This document shows, piece by piece, positions 10,258 to 17,653 of a stretch of 64,000 nucleotides of DNA. Origin of the DNA: Roseateles sp. DAIF2 (GTDB lineage Bacteria; Pseudomonadota; Gammaproteobacteria; Burkholderiales; Burkholderiaceae_C). The translations under genes and the position numbers were made by a program. Within the stretch, counting starts at the first letter, position 1. The number at the start of each line of letters is the position of its first letter. The notes under the pieces are model-generated. The model worked only from the letters and a program-made list of their open reading frames with translations, was not told where the DNA came from and did no database searches. The stretch lies in the NCBI RefSeq assembly GCF_015624425.1, contig NZ_CP049919.1, positions 4,526,001-4,590,000 of the forward strand. The letters run 5' to 3'.

Positions 10258-11121
10258 TCACGCGCGCTGATCGCGCGCCGGCCGGCGCTGCGCGCCCCAG
10301 TGCATGCCGCGGCGCCGGTAGCCCAGCGATTCGTAGATGCCGATCGCCACATCGTCCGGGTCGGCGCACATCACCAGGGTGCCCAGGCCCAGGCGCTGCA
10401 GGCCATGACGGCCGACCGCATCGATCAGCGCGGTGCACAGGCCGCGCCGGCGCCAGTCCGGGTGGGTGCCCACATGCTGGAAGCGGCCCAGCCCAGTCGT
10501 GCCGTCGCGAAACAGGCCGCAGTCGGCCACCAGCGCGCCCTCGGCCTCGGACCAGATGCCGAACCAATGGCCCAGGCCGGCGGCCTGCATCGCCGCGTAG
10601 CGCTGCATCTGGCGCTCGCGGTGGCGGCGGTAGCCGGCCGGCTCGTAGCCCATGTCGTTGGACGCGCATTGCTGCGCGACCGCGGCCTCGAGCTGCTCGG
10701 GCCGGGCCAGGTCCAGCGGCGCGAAGCGAAAGCCCGGCGGCAGCGGCGCGGGCCGTTCGGCCGGCGCCTCCAGGCTCAGCTGCGCGGTGCCGAAGATCTC
10801 GAAGCCGGCGGCCTGCCAGGCCGTCAGCGGCTCATGCGGTGCGGTGGCGTCGAAGCCGATCGCCACATGGCCGGACTCGCGCGTGTGCCGGCCCACCTCG
10901 GCCTCGAAGCGGTCCAGCCAATGCGCCAGCTCCGCGTCCCGCGGCGGCCGCGGCAGCACCAGGCAGTTGCCCCAGTAGAACAGCGGGTTGCCCGGCGTGC
11001 GGATCACCAGGCAGTCCGGCCGCGGCTGCACCAGCCCGTCGAAGCGAGCGAAGATCAGCTCGGTCTGCCAGCCGAGCGAGAGGGTCGAGGGGTCCAGCGT
11101 GGGGATGTGGTTCTGCGCCAT
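10258..11121 (-). CDS. GNAT-family acetyltransferase
   Basis: This 287-aa protein has a C-terminal GNAT domain with the acetyl-CoA motif (VGTHPDWRRRGLCTALI, residues about 215-235) and the closing ADPDDVAIGIYESLGYRRR block. The N-terminal 120 residues (FARFDGLVQPRPDCLVIRTP, NPLFYWGNCLVLP) resemble a degenerate second GNAT-like half seen in some tandem-GNAT proteins. The gene stands alone on the minus strand, 39 bp downstream of the gamma-glutamyltransferase gene. The 273 bp beyond its stop, up to the MFS gene start, hold no gene that can be supported. The substrate is unknown. Confidence 0.82.
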   Translation of the reverse strand: MAQNHIPTLDPSTLSLGWQTELIFARFDGLVQPRPDCLVIRTPGNPLFYWGNCLVLPRPPRDAELAHWLDRFEAEVGRHTRESGHVAIGFDATAPHEPLTAWQAAGFEIFGTAQLSLEAPAERPAPLPPGFRFAPLDLARPEQLEAAVAQQCASNDMGYEPAGYRRHRERQMQRYAAMQAAGLGHWFGIWSEAEGALVADCGLFRDGTTGLGRFQHVGTHPDWRRRGLCTALIDAVGRHGLQRLGLGTLVMCADPDDVAIGIYESLGYRRRGMHWGAQRRPARDQRA

Positions 11122-11160
11122 CCCGACACGCTAACAGCTCCGCGCCTCCTCCCCGCCGCT

Positions 11161-12795
11161 TCAGTAGCCCGCGGCGGCGCCGTCGCGGCGCGGATCGCTG
11201 GCCGCCACATAGCCCTCCACCGCCGGATCGCCCAGGCGCCAGATGAACTGGCCGGCGCCGAAGTCCTGGTAGCTGTCGTGGATGTCGCCGATGTCGTGGC
11301 CCAGCGCGCGCAGGCCCGCGATGGTGTCTGGCCGCATGCTCGGCTCGACATTGATCGACAGGCCCTCGTTGAAGCGCCAGCGCGGCGCGTCGCAGGCGGC
11401 CTGCGGATGCTGCTGGTAGTCCAGCATGCGGATCAGGGTCTGCATATGGCCCTGCGGCTGCATATTGCCGCCCATCACGCCGTAGCTCATCACCGGCTGG
11501 CCGTCCTTGGTCAGGAAGGCCGGGATGATGGTGTGGAAGGGTCGCTTGCCCGGCGCCACCTGGTTGGCGTAGCCGTCTTCCAGCGTGAAGCCATGGCCGC
11601 GGTTCTGCAGCGAGACGCCATAGCCCGGCACGACCAGGCCCGAGCCGAAGCCCATGTAGTTGCTCTGGATGAAGCTGACCATCATGCCGCTCTCGTCGGC
11701 CGTGGTCAGGTAGATCGTGCCGCCCTTGACCGGATTGCCGGCCTTGAAGTCCTGCGCCTTCTTCATGTCGATCAGCTTGGCGCGCTCGGCCAGGTAGGCC
11801 GGGTCCAGCATCTGCGCCGGCGTCATCGCCATCGCGGCCGGCTCGGCCACGTATTTGTAGACATCGGCAAAGGCCAGCTTCATCGCCTCGATCTGCAGAT
11901 GCTGCGAAGCGGTGCCGTCGACCGGGTGCTGCGCCACGTCCAGATGCTTCAGGATGCCCAGCGCCATCAGCGCCGCGATGCCCTGGCCGTTTGGCGGGAT
12001 CTCGTGCAGGGTATGGCCGGCATAGTCCTGGCTGATCGGGGTGACCCACTCCGGCCGGTAGGCCGCGAAGTCGGCCGCGGTCATCGCGCCGCCGGTCTGC
12101 TTGGCGAAGGCCTCGACGGCCGCGGCCACCTCGCCGCGATAGAAGGCCTCGCCCTTGGTCTCGGCGATCAGGCGCAGGGTACGCGCCGCGGCCTTGAACT
12201 GGAACAGCTCGCCGACATTCGGCACCCGGCCCCTGGGCAGGAAGGCCTCGGCAAAGCCCGGCTGCGAGACCAGCTCCTCCACCGTGGAGGCCAGGGTCCA
12301 TTTCTGCTGCACGATCACCGGCACCGCGTAGCCGCGCTCGGCGATCTCGATCGCGGGCGCCATCAGGTCGGCGAAGGGCAGCTTGCCGAAGCGTTCGCTC
12401 AAGGCCACCCAGCCGGCCACCGCGCCCGGCACGGTCACCGCGTCCCAGCCGCGCTTGGGCAGGCTCTTGGCATCGGCGCCGTACTTCTTGCGGAAGTAGC
12501 CGATATCCCAGGCCTGCGGCGCGCGGCCCGAGGCGTTCAGGCCATGCAGCTGCTTTCCGTCCCACAGGATCGCGAAGGCATCCGAGCCCAGGCCGTTGCT
12601 GCAGGGTTCGACCAGGGTCATGCAGGCCGCGGTGGCGATCGCGGCATCCACCGCATTGCCGCCCTGGGCCAGGATGCGCAGACCGGCCTGGGCGGCCAAC
12701 GGATGCGAGGTGGAGACGATGTTGCGGGCGAACACGGGGCTGCGCTGGCTGGCGTAGCCGCTGCTCCAATCGAAGGCTTGATTCATGATGCTCAT
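11161..12795 (-). CDS. ggt: gamma-glutamyltransferase family protein
   Basis: The 544-aa protein has the GGT fold. The N-terminal part contains NIVSTSHPLAAQAGLRIL and GGNAVDAAIATAACMTLVEP, and the nucleophile region around GGTIYLTTADESGMMVSFIQ provides the threonine at which these N-terminal-nucleophile hydrolases self-cleave. The C-terminal portion has the MGGNMQPQGHMQ block. It would cleave gamma-glutamyl bonds, for example in glutathione. No signal peptide is visible, unlike classic periplasmic GGT, so it resembles the cytoplasmic YwrD-like branch. Its start overlaps the stop of the upstream Bug gene by 4 bp (ATGA), indicating translational coupling to a solute-binding protein. Confidence 0.88.
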   Translation of the reverse strand: MSIMNQAFDWSSGYASQRSPVFARNIVSTSHPLAAQAGLRILAQGGNAVDAAIATAACMTLVEPCSNGLGSDAFAILWDGKQLHGLNASGRAPQAWDIGYFRKKYGADAKSLPKRGWDAVTVPGAVAGWVALSERFGKLPFADLMAPAIEIAERGYAVPVIVQQKWTLASTVEELVSQPGFAEAFLPRGRVPNVGELFQFKAAARTLRLIAETKGEAFYRGEVAAAVEAFAKQTGGAMTAADFAAYRPEWVTPISQDYAGHTLHEIPPNGQGIAALMALGILKHLDVAQHPVDGTASQHLQIEAMKLAFADVYKYVAEPAAMAMTPAQMLDPAYLAERAKLIDMKKAQDFKAGNPVKGGTIYLTTADESGMMVSFIQSNYMGFGSGLVVPGYGVSLQNRGHGFTLEDGYANQVAPGKRPFHTIIPAFLTKDGQPVMSYGVMGGNMQPQGHMQTLIRMLDYQQHPQAACDAPRWRFNEGLSINVEPSMRPDTIAGLRALGHDIGDIHDSYQDFGAGQFIWRLGDPAVEGYVAASDPRRDGAAAGY

Positions 12796-13760
12796 TGCTC
12801 CAGGGTGATTTTGCGTTCGCGGATCAGGCGGCCCCAGCGCTCGCCGTCGGCCTTGACCAGCGCGGCGAACTGGGCCGGCGTGCCGCTGGCGGCCTCCGCG
12901 CCCAGCTTGGCCAGGCGCTCGCGCACCTCGGCCGATTGCAGCGCGGTGTTGAGCTCGCCGTTGAGCCGGGCGACGACGGCCGGCGGCAGGCCCTTAGGCG
13001 CATAGACGCCGAACCAGGTGACCGACTCGTAGCCGGGCAGACCGGACTCCGACACGGTGGGCAGCTCCGGCGCCAGCGCCGAGCGCGTCTTGCCGGTGAC
13101 GGCCAGCGCCCGCAGGCGCCCGTCCTTCACATGCGGCATGCCCGAGACGATCGAGTCGATCAGCAGCTGGGTGTTGCCGGCCACCAGATCGGGAATCGCC
13201 AGCGCGGTGCCGCGGTAGGGGATATGGGTGATGAACAGGCCGGCCTGGCTCTTGAAGGCCTCGCTGCTCAGATGCACGATGGTGCCGTTGCCGCTGGAGG
13301 CGTAGTTCAGCTGGCCCGGCCTGAGCTTGGCCAGCGCGATCAGCTCCTTGATGTCCTTGACCGGCAGGCTCGGCGTCACCAGCACCACATTGGCCGCGTT
13401 CGCGACATGGGCCACCGGCGTGAAGTCCTCTTCGACCTTGTAGCCCAGCTTGGGATTCAGGTGCGGGCCGATCGCATGGGTGCTGCTGGTCGCGAGCAGC
13501 AGGGTGTAGCCGTCCGGCGCGGCCTTCGCCGCCTCCTGCGAGCCGAGGCTGCCGCCGGCACCGGCCTTGTTGTCGACGACGATCGTCTGGCCCAGCTGGG
13601 CGCCGAGCTTCTGCGAGACCGCCCGCGCCAGCAGGTCGGTGGCGCCGCCCGCGGGAAAGGGCACGACCAGGCGGATCGGCCGGTTCGGATAGCCCTGGGC
13701 CTGGGCGGCCAGGCTCAGACTGGCTAGCAGCAGGCAGGCAAGGGTGCGGCGCAGGATCAT
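12792..13760 (-). CDS. Bug-family tripartite tricarboxylate transporter substrate-binding protein
   Basis: This 322-aa protein has a Sec signal peptide (MILRRTLACLLLASLSLAAQA) and the family hallmarks YPNRPIRLVVPFPAGGATD, then KAGAGGSLGSQEAAKAAPDGYTL and the domain-closing THIPYRGTALAIPDL. Bug proteins bind small carboxylates or amino-acid-like ligands in the periplasm. No TctA/TctB permease genes are nearby, which is usual for betaproteobacterial Bug genes. The 4-bp overlap with the gamma-glutamyltransferase gene suggests the ligand might be a gamma-glutamyl compound or its product, but this is inference. It is divergent from a LysR gene. Confidence 0.9.
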   Translation of the reverse strand: MILRRTLACLLLASLSLAAQAQGYPNRPIRLVVPFPAGGATDLLARAVSQKLGAQLGQTIVVDNKAGAGGSLGSQEAAKAAPDGYTLLLATSSTHAIGPHLNPKLGYKVEEDFTPVAHVANAANVVLVTPSLPVKDIKELIALAKLRPGQLNYASSGNGTIVHLSSEAFKSQAGLFITHIPYRGTALAIPDLVAGNTQLLIDSIVSGMPHVKDGRLRALAVTGKTRSALAPELPTVSESGLPGYESVTWFGVYAPKGLPPAVVARLNGELNTALQSAEVRERLAKLGAEAASGTPAQFAALVKADGERWGRLIRERKITLEQ

Positions 13761-13807
13761 CGGAAGCGGCTCCCGGAAGGACGGTGCGGCCATTGTGCGG
13801 CGCGCCC

Positions 13808-13847
13808 CATCACAAGAAAAGCTAATATTTCTTGCCGACATCACAAG
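13808..13847. promoter_or_regulatory. Candidate LysR operator between the Bug and LysR genes
   Basis: The divergent intergenic region carries a perfect inverted repeat CAAGAAA-N8-TTTCTTG (13813-13834) flanked by a 9-bp direct repeat CATCACAAG (13808-13816 and 13839-13847, 31 bp apart). It is locally AT-rich against the GC-rich surroundings. The position, ending about 13 bp before the LysR start codon, fits an autoregulatory LysR recognition site also controlling the Bug-ggt operon. Binding is inferred, not shown. Confidence 0.55.
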
Positions 13848-13860
13848 CATTCCTCGCCAT

Positions 13861-14754
13861 ATGCCCAGCCTGCGCACGCTCAAGAGCTTCGTCGCCGTCG
13901 CCCGCCGCGGCTCCTTTGCCGCCGGCGCGGCCGAGGTCGCGCTGACCCAGGCCGCGGTCAGCCTGCAGATGCGCAATCTGGAGGCCGAGCTGAAGCGCGC
14001 GCTGTTCGACCGCGGCGGCCTGGGCGGCCGTTCGGCCCAGCTGAACGCCGCCGGCCAGGCCCTGCTGCCCTGGGCCGAGCGCATGCTGGCGCTGGATGCG
14101 CAGCTGCACGAGGAGCTGCGCGGCGCGGCGCAGCGCGCCGATCCGATGGCCGGCGCCTATCGCATCGGCGCGGTGGTGTCGGCGGTGGCGCCGCTGGCCC
14201 ATGCGGTGGTCGCGCTGAAGCAGGCGCACACCGGGCTGGAGCTGAAGCTGGTGTCGGCCAAGTCGGGCGAGCTGGCCACGATGGTCGAGGCCGGCGCGCT
14301 CGATGCCGCGGTGCTGGTGCGCGGCCCGGGCCGCGTGCCCGCCGGGCTGGGCTGGAGCCCGCTGTACGAGGAGCCGCTGGTGTTGCTGGCACCGGCCGGC
14401 GCCAGGCCGCGGCGCAGCGCCGCGCAGTTGCTGGCCGAGCTGCCCTTTCTGCGCTTCGACCGCAACGAGCGCACCGGCGCGCTGGTCGAGCAGGCGCTGC
14501 GCCGCCTGAGCAAGACCCCGGTGCAGGAGTTCCTGGAGCTGAACTCGATCGAGGCGCTGGCCGAGCTGGTGCGGCAGCAGGTGGGCGTCGCGCTGCTGCC
14601 GCGGCTGCGCCGCGCCCGCTGGGAGCAAGACCTGACCCTGCGCGTGATCGCCTTGCCCGAGCCGGCGCTGACGCGCAGCGTCGGCCTGCTGTACCGGCGC
14701 GCGGTGCGCGGCCCGCTGACCGAGGCGATCGCGCGCCAGTTCGATCAGGTGTAA
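13861..14754 (+). CDS. LysR-family transcriptional regulator
   Basis: The 297-aa protein starts MPSLRTLKSFVAVARRGSF and continues through a LysR winged helix-turn-helix (EVALTQAAVSLQMRNLEAEL, residues about 21-45). An effector-binding domain follows (YRIGAVVSAVAPLAHAVVAL onward). It is transcribed divergently from the Bug-ggt operon with a palindrome in the 100-bp gap, so it probably controls that operon. The ATG at 13861 fits the family N-terminus; an upstream in-frame start at 13744 would overlap the divergent gene and add unrelated residues. Confidence 0.88.
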   Translation: MPSLRTLKSFVAVARRGSFAAGAAEVALTQAAVSLQMRNLEAELKRALFDRGGLGGRSAQLNAAGQALLPWAERMLALDAQLHEELRGAAQRADPMAGAYRIGAVVSAVAPLAHAVVALKQAHTGLELKLVSAKSGELATMVEAGALDAAVLVRGPGRVPAGLGWSPLYEEPLVLLAPAGARPRRSAAQLLAELPFLRFDRNERTGALVEQALRRLSKTPVQEFLELNSIEALAELVRQQVGVALLPRLRRARWEQDLTLRVIALPEPALTRSVGLLYRRAVRGPLTEAIARQFDQV

Positions 14755-14840
14755 GGCATTGCAACACCCCATGGCGGCGTCAACGCGGCCCTGCAGGGCC
14801 TCGTTGTGTGCGTACCTTTCACCCACTTGGAGAGATCCAG

Positions 14841-15203
14841 ATGAACGCACTGAAGACCGCCCTGATCCCCGCTCTGCTGGCCCTGTCCGCCGGTGTCGCC
14901 CTGGCCCAGACGCCCGCCGCGGCGACCGCCACCACCGCCGCACCGGCCGCACCCGCGAAGGTCGAGGCCAAGGCCGAGGTGAAGGCCGATGCCAAGGCTG
15001 AAACCAAGGCCGAAGTGAAGGCTGACGCGAAGGTCGACGCCAAGCATGCCGGCAAGGCTCACGGCGCCAAGCACGCCGCGCACAAGCCCGCCGCGAAGGA
15101 CGCCGCCAAGGAGGCCGCCGCTCCCGCGAAGGAAGCCACCGCCGCCACGCCGGCCGCCAAGGCTGCCACCGAGGTGAAGGCCGAGGCCAAGCCGAAGTCC
15201 TGA
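14841..15203 (+). CDS. secreted Lys/Ala-rich low-complexity protein
   Basis: This 120-aa protein has a clear signal peptide (MNALKTALIPALLALSAGVALAQ) followed by a mature region made almost only of Ala, Lys, Glu, Asp and Thr with some His and Pro. Residues 44-64 contain KAEVKADAK twice, 12 residues apart. Residues 69-82 hold a His/Lys-rich patch (HAGKAHGAKHAAHK). The composition resembles histone H1-like tails and AlgP, but the signal peptide sends it to the periplasm or outside. No catalytic domain is visible. Shine-Dalgarno-like GGAGAGAT precedes the ATG. The gene is monocistronic and ends near a hairpin shared with the convergent acetyltransferase gene. The function is unknown; it could bind polyanions or peptidoglycan. 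Confidence 0.75.
   Translation: MNALKTALIPALLALSAGVALAQTPAAATATTAAPAAPAKVEAKAEVKADAKAETKAEVKADAKVDAKHAGKAHGAKHAAHKPAAKDAAKEAAAPAKEATAATPAAKAATEVKAEAKPKS
14955..15044 (+). repeat. Ala-Lys-acidic amino-acid repeat tract
   Basis: This segment encodes residues 39-68 of the secreted Lys/Ala-rich protein. Its units alternate Ala, Lys and an acidic residue or Val, with KAEVKADAK present twice. Codons vary (aag/aaa, gcc/gct/gcg), which indicates selection on the peptide rather than recent DNA duplication. Confidence 0.6.
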
Positions 15204-15253
15204 GCTCTTTGATCACACCAGTTCGCTGACACATCATCGCCAGCGCGATGACG

Positions 15254-15283
15254 CCGCCGCAAGGGCTCGAGCCCCTTGCGGCG
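15254..15283. terminator. Terminator-like hairpin between convergent genes
   Basis: A long GC-rich stem, CGCCGCAAGGG paired with CCCCTTGCGGCG around a CTCGAG centre and one bulged base, lies between the Lys/Ala-rich protein gene (plus) and an acetyltransferase gene (minus). It is followed on the plus strand by TCTCGTTTGT, a weak T-rich tail. It probably terminates the plus-strand transcript and may also serve the opposite one. Confidence 0.6.
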
Positions 15284-15348
15284 ATCTCGTTTGTAGTGCG
15301 TGAACCGGGGGCCATCCCTCTCCCGCGTTCATCCCGACGGCCACCGGC

Positions 15349-15822
15349 TCACGCATCGCCCCCCAGCTCCATCAGCAGATCCGGACAACGCTCCTCGTTG
15401 TCCGCGCCATCCCCCTCGCGCAGCACGACGAAGCCATGGCGCTCGTAGAAGCGCCGCGCACCCATATTGGCCTGGAAGGTGTAGAGCCGCAGCGGGCGCG
15501 GCAGCCGCTGCAGCGCATGCAGCAGCAAGGCGCGGCCCAAGCCCCGCCCGACCCGCGCCGGGTCCAGGTACAGCTGGTCGATCCAGCCCATGCCCGCCGC
15601 ATCGACCGAATCGCTCAGCAGGCCCAACGGCCGGCCCGGCTCGGCCTCGATCAGCCAGCTGCGCCCGGCCGGGATCAGCTGGGCGGCGATCCATTGCCGC
15701 ACCTCTTCATCGCGATGCGCCAGCGGCGCGAAGGGCAGATGCGTCCGACGGGCGGCCAGGTAGAGCGCGGCCAGCGTCGCGGCATCGTCGGGGCCGGCGC
15801 GCCGGATGGCGAACTCGCTCAT
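15349..15822 (-). CDS. GNAT-family N-acetyltransferase
   Basis: The 157-aa protein begins [20 protein letters not shown], a standard GNAT start, and has the acetyl-CoA motif [20 protein letters not shown] (residues about 82-101) and the closing [20 protein letters not shown]. It is compact and single-domain. Its start lies 47 bp from the divergent ureG start, so the two promoters must overlap. The substrate is unknown; a longer upstream start is possible but would run into the ureG promoter. Confidence 0.83.
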   Translation of the reverse strand: MSEFAIRRAGPDDAATLAALYLAARRTHLPFAPLAHRDEEVRQWIAAQLIPAGRSWLIEAEPGRPLGLLSDSVDAAGMGWIDQLYLDPARVGRGLGRALLLHALQRLPRPLRLYTFQANMGARRFYERHGFVVLREGDGADNEERCPDLLMELGGDA

Positions 15823-15869
15823 GGCACTATGCTTGCTTGTGTCGAGGGGTCCCGATACTGACACAGGCC

Positions 15870-16547
15870 ATGAGCAATCCCCAGTCCTCATCACCCGCAT
15901 CATCCCCGCTGCACAGCATCCCTGGCCGCAGCAAAAAACTGCCGCCGCTGCGGGTCGGCGTCGGCGGGCCGGTCGGCTCCGGCAAGACCACCCTGGTCGA
16001 GGTGCTGTGCAAGACCCTGCGCACGCGCTACGACCTGGTGGTCGTCACCAACGACATCTACACCAAGGAGGACCAGCGCCTCTTGACCGTAGCCGGCGCG
16101 CTGGAGCCCGAGCGCATCATCGGCGTCGAGACCGGTGGCTGCCCGCATACCGCGATCCGCGAGGACTGCTCGATCAATCTCGAGGCGGTCGATCGCATGC
16201 TGGAGAAGTTTCCGAACGCCGACATCGTCTTCGTCGAGAGCGGCGGCGACAACCTGGCCGCCACCTTCAGCCCCGAGCTGTCGGACCTGACGATCTATGT
16301 GATCGACGTCGCAGCCGGCGAGAAGATCCCGCGCAAGGGCGGCCCCGGCATCACCAAGAGCGACCTGTTCGTGATCAACAAGACCGACCTGGCGCCCCAT
16401 GTCGGCGCGAACCTGGAGATCATGGAGGCCGACACCCGGCGCATGCGCCCCACCCGCCCCTTCGTGATGAGCAATCTGAAGACCGGCGCCGGGCTGGACC
16501 AGGTGATCGCCTTCATCGAGACCAAGGGCCTGCTGCAGGCGCTCTGA
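15870..16547 (+). CDS. ureG: urease accessory GTPase UreG
   Basis: The 225-aa protein carries the UreG P-loop [10 protein letters not shown], the metal-binding Cys-Pro-His motif ([18 protein letters not shown]), [15 protein letters not shown] and the nucleotide-specificity motif NKTD. UreG uses GTP hydrolysis to help deliver Ni2+ to urease with UreF, UreD/H and UreE. A 23-residue N-terminal extension rich in Ser and Pro precedes the conserved start (PPLRVGVGG). No other urease structural or accessory gene lies in the window. Upstream is a divergent acetyltransferase and downstream the convergent bfd, so this ureG is detached from any ure cluster visible here. Confidence 0.95.
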   Translation: MSNPQSSSPASSPLHSIPGRSKKLPPLRVGVGGPVGSGKTTLVEVLCKTLRTRYDLVVVTNDIYTKEDQRLLTVAGALEPERIIGVETGGCPHTAIREDCSINLEAVDRMLEKFPNADIVFVESGGDNLAATFSPELSDLTIYVIDVAAGEKIPRKGGPGITKSDLFVINKTDLAPHVGANLEIMEADTRRMRPTRPFVMSNLKTGAGLDQVIAFIETKGLLQAL

Positions 16548-16556
16548 AATGACAAA

Positions 16557-16577
16557 GGCCGGGAGGATATCCCGGCC
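16557..16577 (-). terminator. Hairpin between ureG and bfd
   Basis: An 8-bp perfect stem GGCCGGGA/TCCCGGCC with a 5-nt loop lies between the convergent ureG and bfd genes. Read on the minus strand it is followed by TTTGTCATTT, so it suits termination of the bfd transcript better than ureG. Confidence 0.55.
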
Positions 16578-16606
16578 AGTGGTCGAAAAAGCGCGGAGAG
16601 GCGCGC

Positions 16607-16855
16607 TCAGGCCTTCACCAGCGCGATGGTCTGCATGGCAGTGCCGGCGGCATTGTCGATATGGCACAGCCCCGGGCAGGCACCGTGCTTGCTGCCCACC
16701 GCGGCATCGAACACCTCGCGGGCGCAATCGTGGCAGCAGCCGCAGGCCGAGGCGACCCGGGTTTCATCCTGCAGCACGTCGAAATTGCGGATGCCGGCGT
16801 CCACGGCGTGGCGGATATCGCGGTCGGACACACGGTGGCAGAGGCAGACGATCAT
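16607..16855 (-). CDS. bfd: bacterioferritin-associated (2Fe-2S) ferredoxin
   Basis: This 82-aa protein begins MIVCLCHRVSDRDIRHAVD and has the Bfd/Fer2_BFD cysteine pattern: C-x-C at residues 4 and 6, then CGCCHDC about residues 38-44. In Pseudomonas, Bfd reduces the heme of bacterioferritin to release stored iron during starvation. It lies next to and downstream of bfr on the same strand with a 140-bp gap containing a hairpin and a Fur-like site, so it can be induced separately when iron is low. The C-terminal tail, with two more Cys residues (GACPGLCHI), is longer than in the shortest Bfd proteins. Confidence 0.9.
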   Translation of the reverse strand: MIVCLCHRVSDRDIRHAVDAGIRNFDVLQDETRVASACGCCHDCAREVFDAAVGSKHGACPGLCHIDNAAGTAMQTIALVKA

Positions 16856-16916
16856 GGACGCTAGAGGCTATAAAGGCCGGCCTGAGACGCCGGCACGGGC
16901 CCAACTCTAGCGCAAA

Positions 16917-16931
16917 TGCGAACCCTTCTCA
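16917..16931. promoter_or_regulatory. Fur-like site upstream of bfd
   Basis: The sequence TGCGAA-CCC-TTCTCA is an imperfect copy of the TGCGAA-N3-TTCGCA palindromes found before hemP and bfr. It lies about 60 bp upstream of the bfd start codon. Bfd is expected to be repressed by iron-loaded Fur, so the placement is sensible. A further TTCGCA occurs at 16938-16943. Confidence 0.5.
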
Positions 16932-16950
16932 ATCATGTTCGCAACAATAA

Positions 16951-16981
16951 CCCCGCGGTGCGTCTGACTTTCGCCGCGGGG
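16951..16981 (-). terminator. Terminator-like hairpin after bfr
   Basis: CCCCGCGG and CCGCGGGG form a perfect 8-bp stem with a 15-nt loop, 15 bp beyond the bfr stop. On the minus strand the hairpin is followed by TTATTGTT. It would separate bfr transcription from the independently regulated bfd. Confidence 0.6.
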
Positions 16982-16995
16982 CATTGAGGGGCGGA

Positions 16996-17475
16996 TCAGC
17001 TGTCGGCGCCGCCCATCTGGGTCTGCAGCCAGTTCTGCTCGCCCAGCTGCTTGACCAGCTCGATCTGGGTCTCCAGGTGGTCGATATGCTCCTCGGTGTC
17101 GGTGAGGATGTCTTCCAGCAGCTCGCGCGAGACATAGTCGCGCACGCTCTCGCAGTAGGCGATGGCTTCCTTCAGCAGGCCATGAGAACCGGCCTCGATC
17201 TTCAGGTCGCAGCTCAGGATCTCCACGGCCGACTCGCCGATGAAGAGCTTGCCCAGGTCCTGCAGGTTCGGCAGGCCCTCGATCTGCAGGATGCGGTCCA
17301 TCAGGCGGTCCGCATGCTTCATCTCCTCGATCGACTCCTGGTACTCATGCTTGGCCAGGCGCTCGAAGCCCCAGTTCTTCAGCATGCGGTAGTGCAGGAA
17401 ATACTGGTTGATCGCGGTCAGCTCGTTCTTCAGCTGCGCATTCAGATATTCCAAGACCTTGGGATCGCCCTTCAT
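16996..17475 (-). CDS. bfr: bacterioferritin
   Basis: The 159-aa protein aligns end to end with bacterioferritin ([20 protein letters not shown]). Ferroxidase ligands Glu18, Glu51, His54, Glu94 and His130 are present, as is the heme ligand Met52. At the position of E. coli Glu127 it has Thr127, with Glu at 128 and 129 ([10 protein letters not shown]), a variation that may shift the sixth metal ligand. It stores ferric iron in a 24-subunit shell. The Met at 17475 is the family start and has GAAGGA just upstream. The gene is divergent from hemP, with two Fur-like palindromes between them, and convergent with nothing; bfd follows on the same strand. Confidence 0.94.
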   Translation of the reverse strand: MKGDPKVLEYLNAQLKNELTAINQYFLHYRMLKNWGFERLAKHEYQESIEEMKHADRLMDRILQIEGLPNLQDLGKLFIGESAVEILSCDLKIEAGSHGLLKEAIAYCESVRDYVSRELLEDILTDTEEHIDHLETQIELVKQLGEQNWLQTQMGGADS

Positions 17476-17558
17476 TTCCTTCTCCTTGTTGTGGACTGCC
17501 GCGCATTGTCGGCGTTCCCCGCTTGACGCGAGGCAAGACCCGGCACCGGCGCATTGCA

Positions 17559-17573
17559 TGCGAAGCGTTCGCA
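17559..17573. promoter_or_regulatory. Fur-like palindrome 1, bfr-hemP intergenic
   Basis: TGCGAA-GCG-TTCGCA is a perfect inverted repeat in the 178-bp gap between divergent bfr and hemP. It matches the form of Fur boxes built on inverted GCGAAT/GAGAAT-type hexamers. It is 84 bp upstream of the bfr start. Fur binding is inferred from gene context. Confidence 0.6.
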
Positions 17574-17624
17574 GACGCAGTTCGGCATCAGCAAAACCCA
17601 TTCGGCCATCGCCCCTATTGCTAT

Positions 17625-17639
17625 TGCGAATAGTTCGCA
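17625..17639. promoter_or_regulatory. Fur-like palindrome 2, hemP promoter
   Basis: TGCGAA-TAG-TTCGCA has the same arms as the site 66 bp upstream and lies only 14 bp before the hemP ATG. Occupancy here would block RNA polymerase at the hemP promoter. Flanking TATTGC and CATTTAAG are AT-rich compared with the region. This is the best Fur-box candidate in the window. Confidence 0.65.
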
Positions 17640-17653
17640 TTTAAGATGCATCC

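Noticed and set aside
8386..13005. A 1539-codon open frame on the plus strand
   Set aside because: It runs antisense through the MFS, acetyltransferase and gamma-glutamyltransferase genes. It is rich in Arg, His, Gln and Gly with no domain, as expected from the complement of high-GC coding DNA.
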